Source of the DNA: Akanthomyces muscarius
Lineage: Eukaryota > Ascomycota > Sordariomycetes > Hypocreales > Cordycipitaceae
Reading direction: 5' to 3'
Assembly: GCF_028009165.1 (NCBI RefSeq)
Contig: NC_079245.1
Location: forward strand, 1,054,001 to 1,118,000
DNA: 64,000 nt
Made by a program: the position numbers and the translations under genes. This document shows positions 51,193-63,900 of the stretch, piece by piece; within the stretch, counting starts at the first letter, position 1, and every line of letters starts with the position of its first letter. The notes under the pieces are model-generated. The model was not told where the DNA came from and made no database searches. It worked only from the letters and a program-made list of their open reading frames with translations.

Positions 51193-52347
51193 GGTTGGGC
51201 CGCGTGCGTCGAAGCAAGGGTAGGGAGAGATTGGGCGCGAGGCTGGTGAGATTGATGGATGGGAGCGAATTGACGCAAATGCGTTTGAATTGGTCGAAAG
51301 AGTGAGAACGCCGAGAATTCAATGGCTGGCGATGACAAGAGCTGGTGTGAGGAGTCAACGATAAAAAGTCATGTATGTCTTGAGATTCTGACTGTTGCGT
51401 CGCCGGCGATCGGACAAGTAGTGGAGCCCAGCCACGGGCGCTAGTTAGAGCTGCGTCGCCTGATTGCTGCATATATTGAGCTGCGGCAGATGTGAAGGCT
51501 GCAGAAAACGCAATCGATACATGAGAACAAGGCAATAAATTAACAACTCTCAGTAAATCATATCAAAAAATGAGCTCGAGGAACTTTGAGCATAGAACAG
51601 CTCCTGGGTTTTAGATCCTACTTGACTCGACGAGCCAGGACTCGGCCGGTGACTATACTTTGCTGCTAACTTGATAATAAAAATAACAAAAATAGTAAAA
51701 TAGCGGCTGATCCTAGTAATGTATGAATATGAGTTCAAGGAAAACTAATTCGATCAGTTGTTCCCCTCGATCAGAAGATGATAGAGCGCACTACGAGGTT
51801 ATCAGTCCCCCCACTAAGACAGGCGGCACCTTTGGCCAATTCAATGTGAAAGGCCACCATTATTTATTGGCTGCTTATTGTCCATGGTATGCATTCGCAA
51901 CCTTGAGATGGAGCTGCCTTGTTGGAGGGCATTTCTCAGACGTGTTTGCTTGTGCAGCTGGCAAGGGTTCAGCTAATGGACAAGCACTGAAAGGATAGGG
52001 CTGCTTGGGGCTTTCTTTTTTTTTCTTTTTATATTTCTGTTTAAAAAAAAAACTAATAAGTGCAGCGGTGCAGTAATAAATCGGGATAATATTCAAGTCA
52101 GTCTAACCATGCTCAATGATCGACTTCAAACACAGATGGAGTGCGGCGAAAGGACCATAGATGATGGCCAGCTCAAGAGAGAGCTGGCATAGATGGCCGG
52201 ATAGAAACGGGACACAAAGAGACATCCAAAAGCCGCCTCATAGCGGCAGCGAGATTTGGTCAATATTCATATTAGCGTTGAACTGCCAAATTATCGGAGC
52301 TGCCAATACTTAAGACATTGGACGATTGCCGCGCATTTCTTTTTGGA

Positions 52348-52367
52348 GGGGGGGGGGGGGGGGGGGG
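52348..52367 (+). repeat. Homopolymer run (G)20
   Basis: Twenty consecutive G followed by TGGGTGGG, the longest G tract in the window. It is G-quadruplex-prone and also a likely sequencing-length uncertainty. Confidence 0.9.
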
Positions 52368-52814
52368 TGGGTGGGATCTCCCCTTCACACATACGCATTC
52401 TGGTTCTCCGATGTCCAAGCTTCTAAACGTCAGGTTGGTAAATTGGGTGAGCAACTACCAGCAAAGACCGGCTGCTGTATGCTCTTTTGTAATTATTATC
52501 TGTTTGGTTAGCCTTTGCTTCTACCTACAATGCAAATCCAACATCTCGGGCTTCACCCACAGCTTGCCAACCTAATACACTGTTAGAGACTCCCTTCATT
52601 TTCTCTGATTTTAGCAGTCAAGAGAGGTTTGCCTTCATGATCTATATCGATAAACTCTCAGCAGCTGCTTCCGTGCCACACAATATCCTGCCCGCGTAGG
52701 GCGGTACCGCGGCTCATTTCTGCCAGTCTAGCGATACGAGAATCGTCGTGCGGGCCGGCAAGGGTGGCAGTAACAACTCGCAGTAGATAAAACGGCTTTG
52801 CAGAATTGGAAAAC

Positions 52815-53087
52815 TTAAATATTGACAGGTTGCAAAATCCAGACGTCGTTGCATTTGCTGTTCGGCGGAAAGCCTGTGGTCTGAGCAGCCAGGCTGAACA
52901 TTTCAGGTAGCACACCAAACCCGCCAAGGTAACCGAATGCTGCGCTGTCAATCTGCCTACGTGAATTCCGCATGACCATCACAGTGTCGTCATTTCTCAC
53001 ACCTCTGAAACTGCAGCGATCGTAGAGTAGATTCGCCACTAGCAAGTCCCGGGCGATCGGAAGCGCCGGAACTGGCGGCGACGCCAC
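52815..53087 (-). other. Weak coding candidate or gene relic
   Basis: An open frame of 90 codons with unusually protein-like composition (DDTVMVMRNSRRQIDSAAFG, then YLGGFGVLPEMF and KCNDVWILQPVN). A different upstream frame has a hydrophobic, signal-like start (MSIISVLSAVVSPMARQAL, ATG near 53153), but no clean splice joins the two. I do not recognise the sequence. It could be a decayed gene, an exon of an unpredicted one, or chance. Confidence 0.2.
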
Positions 53088-53429
53088 AAGAGGGAATCAG
53101 TGCTTGGCGCGCCATAGGGCTGACTACTGCCGAAAGAACCGAGATAATTGACATGCTAGTATGCCCTATTCTTGGCTATGATGAGATGTGTTTTGTATTT
53201 GACGGCACAAGACCAAACTGCTGCACTTTGCGCAAGCTTCATGCTCGGGTACTTGGATCGTCAGAAACACCACCGTTCAAAATCAATATCCAGACCGGAA
53301 AATAGTCTCTTAATCTTGGCGGGTTACTGGGTGCAAGACTGATGTTTACCAGCAGAAACAGAATCTGGTATTAAAACGCCCCAATGCTGAATAAATCGCT
53401 AATATGCAAAATGTGATGTGTATAGTATA

Positions 53430-54547
53430 CTACACGCGACTTTCCGAAACGGACACTGGCCGGTAGCCCCTCCGCCGTCGCGCGCACCTCCTCCGGAACA
53501 GCTTCACGCCGAGGTAGACGCCAATGGCGCAGCCCACGACACCGCTAACAATGGACACGATCCAGTGTTTGCGCCCGAGAACGAAGATGTCGACAGGCCA
53601 CGTCTCGGCCGTGCCGCCGCGGTGGCTGCTGAAGATGGACCACTCGGGGGCGCCGCGCCACTGCGGCATGGACAGCCGGGTGAGCCAGCCGGCGGTCCTG
53701 CCGTAGCGAAACAGCGTCTGCTGGCAATTGTCCCAGTGCCAGCGGTCCCAGGCGGCCGTGAGGAACCAGCGGCCGGTGCCGTAGAGGACGGTCAGCGACG
53801 GGAGCAGGTACCAGTGCGAGTGGCGCGGGATGGTCTCGGTGACGTGCACCCAGAACGGGTGGTTGGGCGCGGCGCCGAGGATCTTGTCGGCGAGGGTGCC
53901 GCGGCGGTGGTCGGAAATGAAGACGGGGTATGGCCGTAGGCTTTCGAGACTGTTGACGCAGCCCTATGAGAAGCGCGTGTTAATGAAGTGTCCAGCAAAT
54001 CGTGAGCAAGCGGACTGATGCCTTACAAAATCGAGGTCAATGTATATGCCGCCGTAATGTCGTAATATAAAGTATCGAACCGTTTGTTCTCGTTGGATGG
54101 GGTATCTGAAGGATTCGTACGCCTTTATGAACCAGGGAAATTCGTTTCGTATAAAGTCTCGCGACATGTCTTCCGTCCAGAACTATAGCGCCTTGGCGTT
54201 AGCGATGACCGTTATTCTTTGCAGCCGCATTTGCGCACCTTGTACTCCCAGTCGGGATTCTTGTCCCGGCATGACTGACGCTGCGTCTCCCATTCCGGGA
54301 GTAGTTCTGATTCGTTGCCATGCTGCCTCCAGTTGTGCAGGACCTGGTGAATTATGCGCGGCACGTTCTTGGGCTGCTGCTTCTGGACCCTGAACCGTGC
54401 CAGCGCTTGGTCTTGGTTCAGAGGATAGCCCGAATGGGGCACAAAAAGGCGGAGGAAACGACCAATGCTTTCGTACGAGTTGTAAATTACCGCAACTGCG
54501 ACTGTGAAAAGAACAATGATGTAGAGAAATCGTCGTCGGCGGTTCAT
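53430..54547 (-). CDS. GT32-family glycosyltransferase, probable Golgi mannosyltransferase
   Basis: Exons complement(54239..54547), (54027..54182) and (53430..53963) give 332 aa. Intron 1 (56 bp) has the weak donor GTGCGC but a good CGCTAAC branch point and joins YKFWTEDMSRDF; intron 2 starts GTAAGG. Residues 8-25 are a signal-anchor helix (FLYIIVLFTVAVAVIYNS). VPRIIHQVLHNWRQ opens the GT32 fold, and RYFILRHYGGIYIDLDFGC contains the metal-binding D-x-D (DLD). A second hydrophobic segment (WIVSIVSGVVGCAIGVYLGV, about residues 290-310) precedes a basic tail. Two membrane segments and the DXD region resemble the SUR1/CSH1 type of inositolphosphoceramide mannosyltransferase more than Och1, but the acceptor is not determined by sequence. 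Location in the Golgi is inferred. Confidence 0.85.
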
Positions 54548-57443
54548 CGTGGGTTGGGACGCGGGTAGTGGCTGTGGATAGCCCAAGATGCTGCGACAGC
54601 GAGTCGTCGCTATAACCGACGCTGGTGCTGGCTTAAACCAAAAATGCAATGGGAAATGACTGGAGAAGCATGCAGTGTAGATGCGCGGACTTGGCCGAAG
54701 AAGGAGTGAATGAAGAGCACAATCTACGTGGAAGAATGGCAAAAAGTTTCTCAGCATGGGGGCGGCAATATGAAAAGGCCCCATGCAGGGGTCATGTCAG
54801 TCCTCGGGGGCACATGGCCAGTTCTTCGTGGCATGTTTGATCTCAGCCTCATCGAGGTATCATCCTGGGCCGCTGCAGGGCTTCGCGCGAGTCGGGCGCA
54901 GTCTCCAAAAGGGGACAGGGCCACGCAATCCGTGTGGTGGATGGTGGATCGTCAAGAGAGCAAACAAAGTAATGTAACTAACTTACTGGTAGAGCGAGAT
55001 GACGAGAGCCCCCAAATCCGAGCGCCGGGCTGTACGAGCTGCAGCCTGATCCTGCAAGTAATCTGAGCGCTAAGCGTAATTCAGCTCCTATGCCCACGTT
55101 CAGCCTGACTACGAAGGGACAATTCGGCTGCGCGGCACCTTTCCAGGCTGATTGTCTTGCGTCCTCACTGGGCTGGAAAACGCCACTCGTCGGATCTCAT
55201 TCGCTGGTCGTTTCCCGGCGCGGCCTAGCATCGCTCCTCCGTGACAAAAGTACCCATCTCCCGGTGGGCAGTTTGGGCAGGTGGTGAGATGTTCTGACGA
55301 GGGAAAAAAAGGGACCAAGGAGGAGGAGGAGGAGGAGGAGGAGGAGGACGGGACCCCCAACAATGAGCCCTATCAGCCGCGCTAACGACGTCGCAATGAG
55401 GGTCCGTAAAGAGGGCCTGGAACCTGGTGTGCCTGGCAAGGAAGACGCCCACCTTTGCCCACCAATATTGACTTCTGGAGATGAAGTGACAAGTCCTCAT
55501 GCGGTGACGATGAGGGTTCTTGCTGGCCGCTCTGGCACGGTGGGAGTTGGGCCACACGAGCGGCAACCTGCCAGATGTCTCTGCTCATCGCTCTTCTGCT
55601 GGTCAGTAATCAAATGGGCAGAAAAGTACTCCGTAACTAGTAAATGATAGGGAGCAGAGTGGGCTAACGTTACCACAGGCTGATGGAGACGTAAAACGGG
55701 CTGCGGATGGGGTTGAAATTGGGTCTAGTCAGGGCTGGCTGGCTGTGTCAACGATCTGCGCTGCAATGGGGACGAACGCGCAGGCCGAGCCCCCTTTGTG
55801 GACAGAGTCGACCGAGGAAAGCGAAAGTGGCAACGGCAAAGCAAAGGCAGGCTGGGCGGTGCAGAAGGAGGCTCAGACAGAGGGCGGCGAGACAGGTGGC
55901 CAATAGGCGCCACGGGGAAGAAGTCGAGTCGCCCGATGACGGTTGCACTCGGAACCGTTGCCGATTGTAGCTACCACTGATGGCTTGACGGCGCTGTTGC
56001 ACGACCCACTGGATCGGTGCTCAGTGTAAGTTATTGGCAGGCACACGCGCGCAACTTCCTTTGACTCGAGCTGTCACGTTGCCAGTCTGTGCAAGTTCTT
56101 CATCGGCTACCGGTATGGCTCAGATTAGTACGTGGACCATAATCTAGAAAACTGTACTATACAACTACGAATACTTTTAACAACACTCGATAATCCACGG
56201 GAAATATTCCGAGTCGACTGAGACGGGGGGTGCTTGTGTAAAGTGCCAAAACTGTGTACAGTTGAATGAACCACTCGCTCAGCAGACCAGCCAAAAGAAA
56301 ATCCACCAATTTCTTTTTAAAAAAAGACTAAAGATGAAGAAATGAGAAGAAAAAAACAGCTTCTGGTAAATGATGGGCCCATTCAAAACGGTCTTCATTA
56401 TTTTCTAGCCATGACCTGCGTAGCTGTAATGTAGCTGCTGGAATGACATCCTGGTTCGATTGGAACATGGAACATAGTAAGAGACAGGTAGCTAAGCAGT
56501 ATCAAGCATTATATCACTATATACAGCAGTCACCGTGACATTCAGCGGTGGGTGGGAGCACTCAGTAATCCTGTTGCGCCTGTGGCAGCAGATTCAGCTT
56601 CACACGCTCTCGTTGGCTGAGAACCACAAAGCCTCCCCTGTGCCTGCACCGTATTACCCCTCGCCCTGCGGTGATGGAGGCAACGCCCTAGGTTAACTAC
56701 AAAACAACCACATGTCACAGCTCTCTCATACGTATCGTGATCTATTCCAATAAATTCTCTTATTTTATTTTGCCACTCTTGCTGTCTTTGTCTTATGCCG
56801 TCTTCTCTCCAGGCTGTGCTCTAGCAGCAGTTTATGAAGTAAGGCTACAGATAGGAGGTCAACTACGAGAAGAAACTCAATCTCTTGAATTCAAGACGAG
56901 CAGTTTTACACAATATTGACAGTATTGAGTGGCCTGCAAGCGTCTGGTGGTTTGAGCTGGTACCTGCAGCGCATGTGAGACACACGCACTAGTCTCCGGT
57001 CTGGGTTCCTACTTTGTCCCTTGCGATTTTTTTGCGCAATAAGGACAAAAAAACATCTTCTTGGCTACTGCCTCCTCATCATTGACTTCTCCTTATTTCT
57101 GCTCGTCTTGACATCCATCTCTGCTTAGAGACAGTCCTGTCTGCTGAGCGACAGCCCTGAGGGGTACGTACCGCAACCGTCACAAGGGCGCCCCACTTCC
57201 ACTTGATCATCGCATGTGCCCGGATTCATCGGTCGCGACCTCGGACTGGGCTTATCTTCAGCATCATCATTGACCACTGGCATAGTTGATGCGCATCGCC
57301 TCCAAGCAGCGGCAAACCCGTCTCCCCAAACGCAGAAAATAGAAGTTCGAAGCTCGTGCCGCCAGGCAGCTTTTGATCGCTCCCAGCGAAATTAGCCCAT
57401 CGCGTCATCGTTTGCCGCTTACGCACACATCACCACCGCCACC
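54548..57443. other. 2.9-kb gene-free region
   Basis: Lies between divergent starts. It has a GAG/AGG trinucleotide run at 55318-55348 and several short frames without ATG or splice support. The part from about 57000 to 57443 is C/T-rich and is the likely promoter of the DUF3712 gene. Confidence 0.45.
55318..55348 (+). repeat. (AGG)10 microsatellite
   Basis: About ten AGG units in gene-free DNA. Confidence 0.9.
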
Positions 57444-60250
57444 ATGGCTCCCAAGAAAACAGCCAAAGGCCGTCAAGAGGAGCGGGCGGCCGAGTCCGAA
57501 CCTCTCCTCGCTGCCGACTCCAACGCCGCCGACACTTCATACGGCTCGCAAACGGTGACTAGTGATGCCTCCAGTGATGCCTCCAGCGATGCTCCTTCGT
57601 CACAAGCGCCTGCCAAGCCAAAGAGCAAACGACGATGGCCATCTCTGGTTGCCATGGTGCTTCTCGGAGCTGTCGTCATCACTGTCATCGTCCTCGGTTT
57701 CATCGTCCCGCCCGCCGTACAAACATACATCGAGAAGTCCGTCGTCCTAGAACCCACCAGCCTCGCGCTCGACTCTCTGAGCTTCACTGGCATCAAGGCA
57801 CGCGTTCAGGGCAACTTCCGCATGGACGCCTCGCGCGTCGAGGATGCTACGGCGCGCAGGATTGGACGGATTGCCATGAGTATTATGAGAACTGTTGGCG
57901 CCGAACAGACACACATCAAGCTTTACGTGCCAGGTTACGGCGACGCCATGGTTGGCTCGGCCATGGTGCCGCCCCTGAACCTGAACCTTGTGGATGGTCA
58001 GAACACATTCATCGACGTCGTCGCCGACATGAAGCTCGGCGACAACGCCAGCATCAGGAAGATTGTCAACGATTGGCTCACTGGCAAGATTAGCGAGCTG
58101 GAAGTCAGGTCTGCGACCGCCCTGCAACTCAAGTCAGGAATTATTCCACTTGGAACTCACGACATCGTGGAAACCATGGTCTTAGAAGGTCAATCTCTCT
58201 ACAACACCTTTTCCTCCCTGTATTTTGGCGAAAAGTCCATTAGCTAGTTAACCTGTTGCTGCGTATCTACATGTATCCCATCTCTTTGAATTATTCATCT
58301 CTTCGCATGCCTCTGCCATATTCGCTCTGTTTGCTGACTGTTTTGCAGCCAAAGATGCTCCTTCAATCCCCGAATACAGCATAGAGAACCTCAACTTTCA
58401 CCAGGTTCCTCTGGGCCATGGAAATGGTCAAGGCATTGGCGCAAATGTTTCAGTCACCGTGCAAAATGAGTACCCCGTGTCTTTGACTGTGCCCAGCGTT
58501 GGGTTCGAGGTGCTCATCTCTGGATGTACGCCCGACGATTCCAAGATTGCCGTTGGCACTGGCATGTCCAGCATCATTGAAGTAAAGCCAAAAACTGATA
58601 TTGTCGCCGAGGCTTCTGGTTTGATCAGCAAGTTACCACAGAAGCTGACGCAGGCATGTCCCGTTTCCGAACTGTCTCCACTCGATGAATTCATCAAGCA
58701 CTATCTCGGGGGTGAAGATGCTCAAATCTTTGTACGGGGCAAGCAGCCCAGTGATTCCGAACTTCCTGAGTGGCTGGGCGAGATATTGGAAAGTGTCACT
58801 GTCCCCGTTGACTTTCCCGGAAGCTCATTTGATAACCTGCTGCGCAACTTCTCTCTGACCAATGTCGACTTTTCACTCCCGAGTCCGTTTGAGCCAGAGG
58901 GCAAGCCTCGCGTATCTGGCACCGTTGTGGCCGTCGCAGCTTTACCCGAGGGCGTTAATGTGGACCTGAATGTTGAGAACATCAAGTCGCAGGGCAATTT
59001 GTTTTACAAGGACAAGAAGTTTGGCGAGCTCAATCTGCGCAAGTGGCAAAAGGCCGCATCTCAGAAGCTCGATTCTGACACCAAAGAGACCTTGATTGAA
59101 ATTACATCTCATGTCAAAAACGCGCCGATCGACATTACCGATAATGACGTCTTTTCTTCTCTCGCAAGCGAATACCTTTTTGGCTCCGACGACATCATCG
59201 TCGATGCCCGCGCCAAGCTGGATGTCAAGGTCAACACCGTCCTCGGCCCCCTAGTCATCAAAGATATCCCTGCCGAGGGCAAGGTTCCCGTCAATGGTCC
59301 GTCTTCCAACTGGTAACCCGCTTTGCCGTTCCTTTGTCCCTCTCTTGTTACATACCATGGGATTTGGGCTGCGACGCTTCCCAGGCTGCGGAACGGACAC
59401 TGACGGCAAAGCAGGGCTTCCTGGGGACCTGATCAGCAACGTCAAGCCACACATTGGAAATATCTGGATCCGCAACACGACCTCGACTGCTGTTAGACTG
59501 GAATGCGCGGTCAACTTTACAAACCCCACGCCGTACAAAGCATTTGTGCCCTATATTAATGTACATATTGTGTCTGGTGGCAACATCTTAGGAGATGTCA
59601 CCCTTCAGGATTTGTTAGTTGGCCAAGGCAATGTCACCGACATCACTGTCAGCGCGTCATGGGATCCAGCAGGCTTCGGCGGCGACGCAAGTCGTGCGGC
59701 TGGGCGCAAGCTCATCTCCGACTACCTCTCTGGCAAGAATACCAGCGTGACGATTCGCTCCCATCGCGGCACGTTGCCCAGCCTGCCCGACATCGGCGAG
59801 GCTCTTTCCGGGATCAACTTTACACTTCCCACACCTCGGCTCGAGCTTCCCGGCGATGAAAACAAGCACGACAATGCCTCCCTGCCCGGTTTCATCCGCG
59901 ATGCCGTTTTTCACCTGCTCACCTCATCTGCGAGCTTTGTCCTCGCCTCCCCGCTACGCCAAAACACGGTCCACATTGAGCACATCAACGCCACGGCCTT
60001 TTACAACCACACTGAGCCCATTGCACGCATTGAGCACGACCAGGCGTTTGACGTGCCGCCAGGCATGTCTGAGACGCCCAGGCTCGGTGTGCAATGGTCA
60101 AGCGACAGTGTGGGTTACGATCGACTACGAGAGGCCCTCGGCGGCGAGATGCGGCTGGATGCGTTGGCGCAGGTCACCGTGCGACTGGGAAACTGGATCG
60201 AGACGCTGCAGTATGAAGGCCGTGGCATTGGCGCCAAGGTGCGACTGTGA
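57444..60250 (+). CDS. DUF3712 single-pass membrane protein, probably vacuolar
   Basis: Three exons, 57444..58188, 58349..59296 and 59385..60250, give 852 aa. The short cytoplasmic N-terminus contains an acidic dileucine-type signal (ESEPLL, residues 17-22), then basic SKRR and one membrane helix at about residues 67-89. The rest is a long lumenal beta-rich region typical of DUF3712, with several LEA/AsmA-like modules (LPVPGYGDAMVGSAMVPPL-like start; GNLFYKDKKFGELNLRKWQKA; SNVKPHIGNIWIRNTTSTAVRLE). Vacuolar sorting is inferred from the dileucine signal. Both introns have poor donors (GTCAAT and GTCCGT), but no other GT gives the right phase before the in-frame stop. The acceptors TTTTGCAG and TTCCCAG are good. 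The first intron, with branch TGCTGACT, is 160 bp. Confidence 0.8.
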
Positions 60251-60929
60251 ATGGCATTATATACGACGCCCTTTTTCGTTTTTCATCTTTTCCTTTTGAT
60301 CTCTTTGCAAGCGAATTTTACACGGTCTGGATAGCGTTTGTTTTTTGTTAGAATTGTTTTGGTCAAGAACAGAACACTTGAAGAACTATTTTGAGTCGAT
60401 TTCTTTTTCGACCTTTGTGTCCCGCTGCAGATATCTTGAGTATACGATACTAGAATACATACATGCACATTTCCCATCACAATCGTCATGGAAACCTCCT
60501 TAGAAAGCTTCAAAAAAAGGGAACCCAAGCTGTCGAGGTGAAGGCAATAAAAGTAGTAGCATTAGGAAAATGTCCGTCTCGAGAGAAGGTAGGAAGACGA
60601 AAGAAGGAAGCATTTCCAATGGCGAAGCAATGTATGTATATATGCATGAAAATTTGTAGAAGAAAAAAGTGAATGTCCAAGAAAGAAGAAAGAAAATAAA
60701 CCCTCATCTGCCGTGGAAGAAAATACAGCAACAACTATTACCAAGAATTAGAAGAAAGAAAAAAAAAACGCCTTCGCTTTGTGTTTGAATCCAAACCCCA
60801 TGTGACAAGCTTTTGAATAACCCATTGGACGCTAACTTGCGCAAGAAAAGAAACGGCACATCTAAGCTATTGGAAAAAAATGTGAAATCCATTGATTCCT
60901 GAACCTTTTCTGACAGCAAAGAGTGTATA
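60251..60929. other. Convergent 3' spacer
   Basis: 679 bp of AT-rich, A-tract-containing sequence between the DUF3712 and histidine kinase genes. No gene is seen. Confidence 0.5.
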
Positions 60930-63900
60930 TTATTCCTTTGACAATAAGACCCCATTCGTCTTCTTCTTGTCAATCTCGTCGCCCCCGGTCGTCGGCGGCG
61001 TCGGCGGCGGCGAGACCTGCCCTCCCTGCGGCGAGCTCGGGCTCTGCTCCAGCCCCGGCGTGGGCTGCTGGACGTCCTCCTCCTCAATCGTCGAGATTTT
61101 CGTCAGGACCTTTTTCAGCGCCGGTCTGCGGATGGGCTTGCTGAGAAACTCATTCATGCCCGAGGCCATGCACTCCTGGACGTTGCTCTCCTCGGAAAAG
61201 GCCGTGAGGGCGACAATGGGCGCGACGTAGCCCATCTTGCGGATGAGGCGCGTCGACTCGAGGCCGTTTACGTTGGGCATCTGCACGTCCATAAAGATGA
61301 CGTCAAACGGCCGCTGCTGCGGCTGCAGACCGCCGGCCATGCTCGCCTTGACCAGCTCGTACGCCTCCTGCCCATCCTTGGCCACCGTCACGTCGTACAC
61401 GTCCTCCAGTTTGAGCATCCGGCTGACGACCTCGATGTTGGTTGAGTTGTCGTCGGCGACGAGCACCCTGAGCTTACTGCTGCCACTGCCGCCGCCGCTG
61501 CCGCCGCCGAGCGCGCCGCGCGGGTGGCTGTAGCCTTTGGCCGTGTCGAGGTGCGGAGACTGGTTCGTGGTGAAGAAGGGCGCGCTGAGGCCGACGAGGC
61601 GCGGCTTATCCTCGAGGAGGTGGTGGTTGGCATTGGTGCCGGCACCGCCGCTGCCGCTGTTATGCTTCTGGTCGCCGGAGCCGGTGTTTGATGTGCCGTT
61701 GCTGACCGTCGTGACGGACGTACGATGCGTGTCCTCTGCGACAGAACCCAAACTATTGGCGCGGGATCGGATGCTCGAAGATGCCGTACTCGGGGTGCGG
61801 TCCTTGACGAACTCGAGCGGTATCTGCATCGTAAAGACGGATCCCTGTTCCGGCGCGCTCTTGACACCAATGGTACCACCCATGAGCTTGACAAGCTGGG
61901 CGCAGATGCTGAGGCCCAAGCCTGTGCCGCCGAATTTCTTGTTCAGGCCAGAATCGCCCTGTACAAAGGGTTCGAAGATCTTGGTTTGCATGTGCTCGGG
62001 AATACCGTGTCCGGAGTCCTCCACTTCGAACTCAAAGACATACGCTTTATATTTGGGCGGTGGTGGTGACGTGGACCTATCGCGCAGAGAAATGTGCGGA
62101 GCTGCCTTGGGCTCCATGGGATTGATCTCGAGTGCAGTGCCGTCCTTGATGGCCGTCGCTGTCGCCGAGTTGCCGGAGTGAATGGAGCTCGAGTTACCAC
62201 GCGTACGATGGCGCCGAGCTTGCGCGCCAGAAGGAGATCGAGACAGGGATGAGTTTCGACTCAACTCGTCACCGCTGGCCTGCTCCGCCTCACCCAGGCA
62301 GCGTATTCGAAGCGCCACTTTGCCACCCACCGGGGTAAATTTGACGCTGTTGCCGACCAAGTTGATAATGACTTGCAGTATGCGATGGGAATCACCTATG
62401 AGATATGCATCCTTAAGCCGTCCCATTCCAGGTGGTCCCAAAGCTGGCAACCGCTCGCCTATACTGCGACGCTGCGCCTCTGGTGTGCCGTACAGACTGT
62501 TAAACGACAGGTACTCAACTGAGAGCTGAATCCGGTTTTCTCTCGACTGTTTGTCAAAGATGGACTCAATCTGGGACTTGATGTCGCCGAGGCGGAATTC
62601 TCGTCGTTCGAGACTGACTTGGTGGCTGATTTGATTCTTGGAAAAGCTAAGCAAGTCTTCGAGGAGATGTAGTAAAAGATCGCCTGTCATGCATTAGTTG
62701 TTGAACTTTTTGAGTGTGTGAGACACTATACGTACCTGACTTGTACACTGTCTTCAGAGATTGCCTGATTCTGCTAAGATCATCATCTTCCATGCAGACG
62801 GCGCATATGCCCATAATGCCGTTCAGAGGTGTCTTGAGCTCATGAGAAATGTTGGCGATAAAGAGCGTCTTGCTCTCGTTGGCAGCCTCGGCAGCCTTTT
62901 TACTAATTTCCAACTCGCGCGTGCGCTCAGCCACTTTTTCGTCTAAAAGCGTGTACTGTTTCAACAGTTCCTCGGTCATGCTGTTATATGTTTGTGTAAG
63001 CTCTGTGAGTTCGTCTGTCACAAAGTGCTTTCCCTGGTCAACGCGCCCAGGGATTTTAAAGATTCGTCGGTGGGCATCGATCTCAGCTAGGGTCATTGCC
63101 TTTTTCTTTTTTCTGAATCTACGTCGTAAAGGAGCCAGGCAGCCACTTTTGCCAGAGGCAGTGGTGCGCGTGGCGCCGGAACTTGGCCCGTCGCCATCGC
63201 TGACGTCCTCCCAATCCTCGTATCCCGGAGGGCAAATGGACTTTTCCGTGGCCTCTTTGAGGCGCCGGATGGGTCTGACACCGAAATGAGCGCACGGGAT
63301 GACAAGGAGGAGAATGAGGCCCGCGGTGCCAAATGCGCAGGCAAGAAGAATCGTGCGGAGTTTGGAAATGGGCTGGTATGCCTCGGATCTCGCCTTTTCA
63401 ACCACCACTGCCCAGCTGACAAGGCTTGACTGCGGGCGAGCTATGCCCACGGCCACAGGAACGCCTTGCTCGTTTTTCGTTGACAAGTTGGCGGTGGCGT
63501 TGTTGAGCTGTGTGCCATTGTTGTAGTATACATTGAGAACGGCCTCGTATTGATCGAGCTCGAACTCGGTGCCGGAGTTGCCGCTATGGTAGTCTCGGTT
63601 TCCATGTCGGTCGCCTTGGCCGTCTGGCGTAATGGGTGGCAGCACAAAGTGGGCTTTGACGTTGCCGAGAGCATTCTTTTCGGGGGATTGGGTGCCGTTG
63701 GACGGCGTGGTGCGGCCAAGAAATTTGTTGGATGGGTACGCGGGACCGACAATCAGGACCATGCCCGACTTATCTAAACCTTCGCGAGAAGTCTGGACCT
63801 CGAGGAGAGACTCGGCGGAGACTACAAGTGTCATGAAGCCAATAACGTATCCCGCGTTTTGGTTGGATCGGACGGGAATTGTCAGAGACATGAGGGCGTA

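Larger units (their letters stand above)
51193..53429. other. Intergenic region, mostly without gene
   Basis: 2.2 kb. The left part is the ornithine carbamoyltransferase promoter. A 20-nt G run lies at 52348-52367, and the DNA near 51550-51740 and 52010-52075 is AT-rich. One weak coding candidate on the minus strand near 52815-53087 is listed separately. Nothing else is supported. Confidence 0.45.

Noticed and set aside
56453..56463. GGTTCGATTGG resembling a tRNA B box
   Set aside because: The final bases do not fit the B box (TCC expected), and no acceptor stem, anticodon arm or A box is found at the right spacing. No other tRNA candidate was seen.
56737..56919. 60-codon frame with a signal-peptide-like start
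   Set aside because: It begins at GTG and has no ATG, leader context or conserved continuation.
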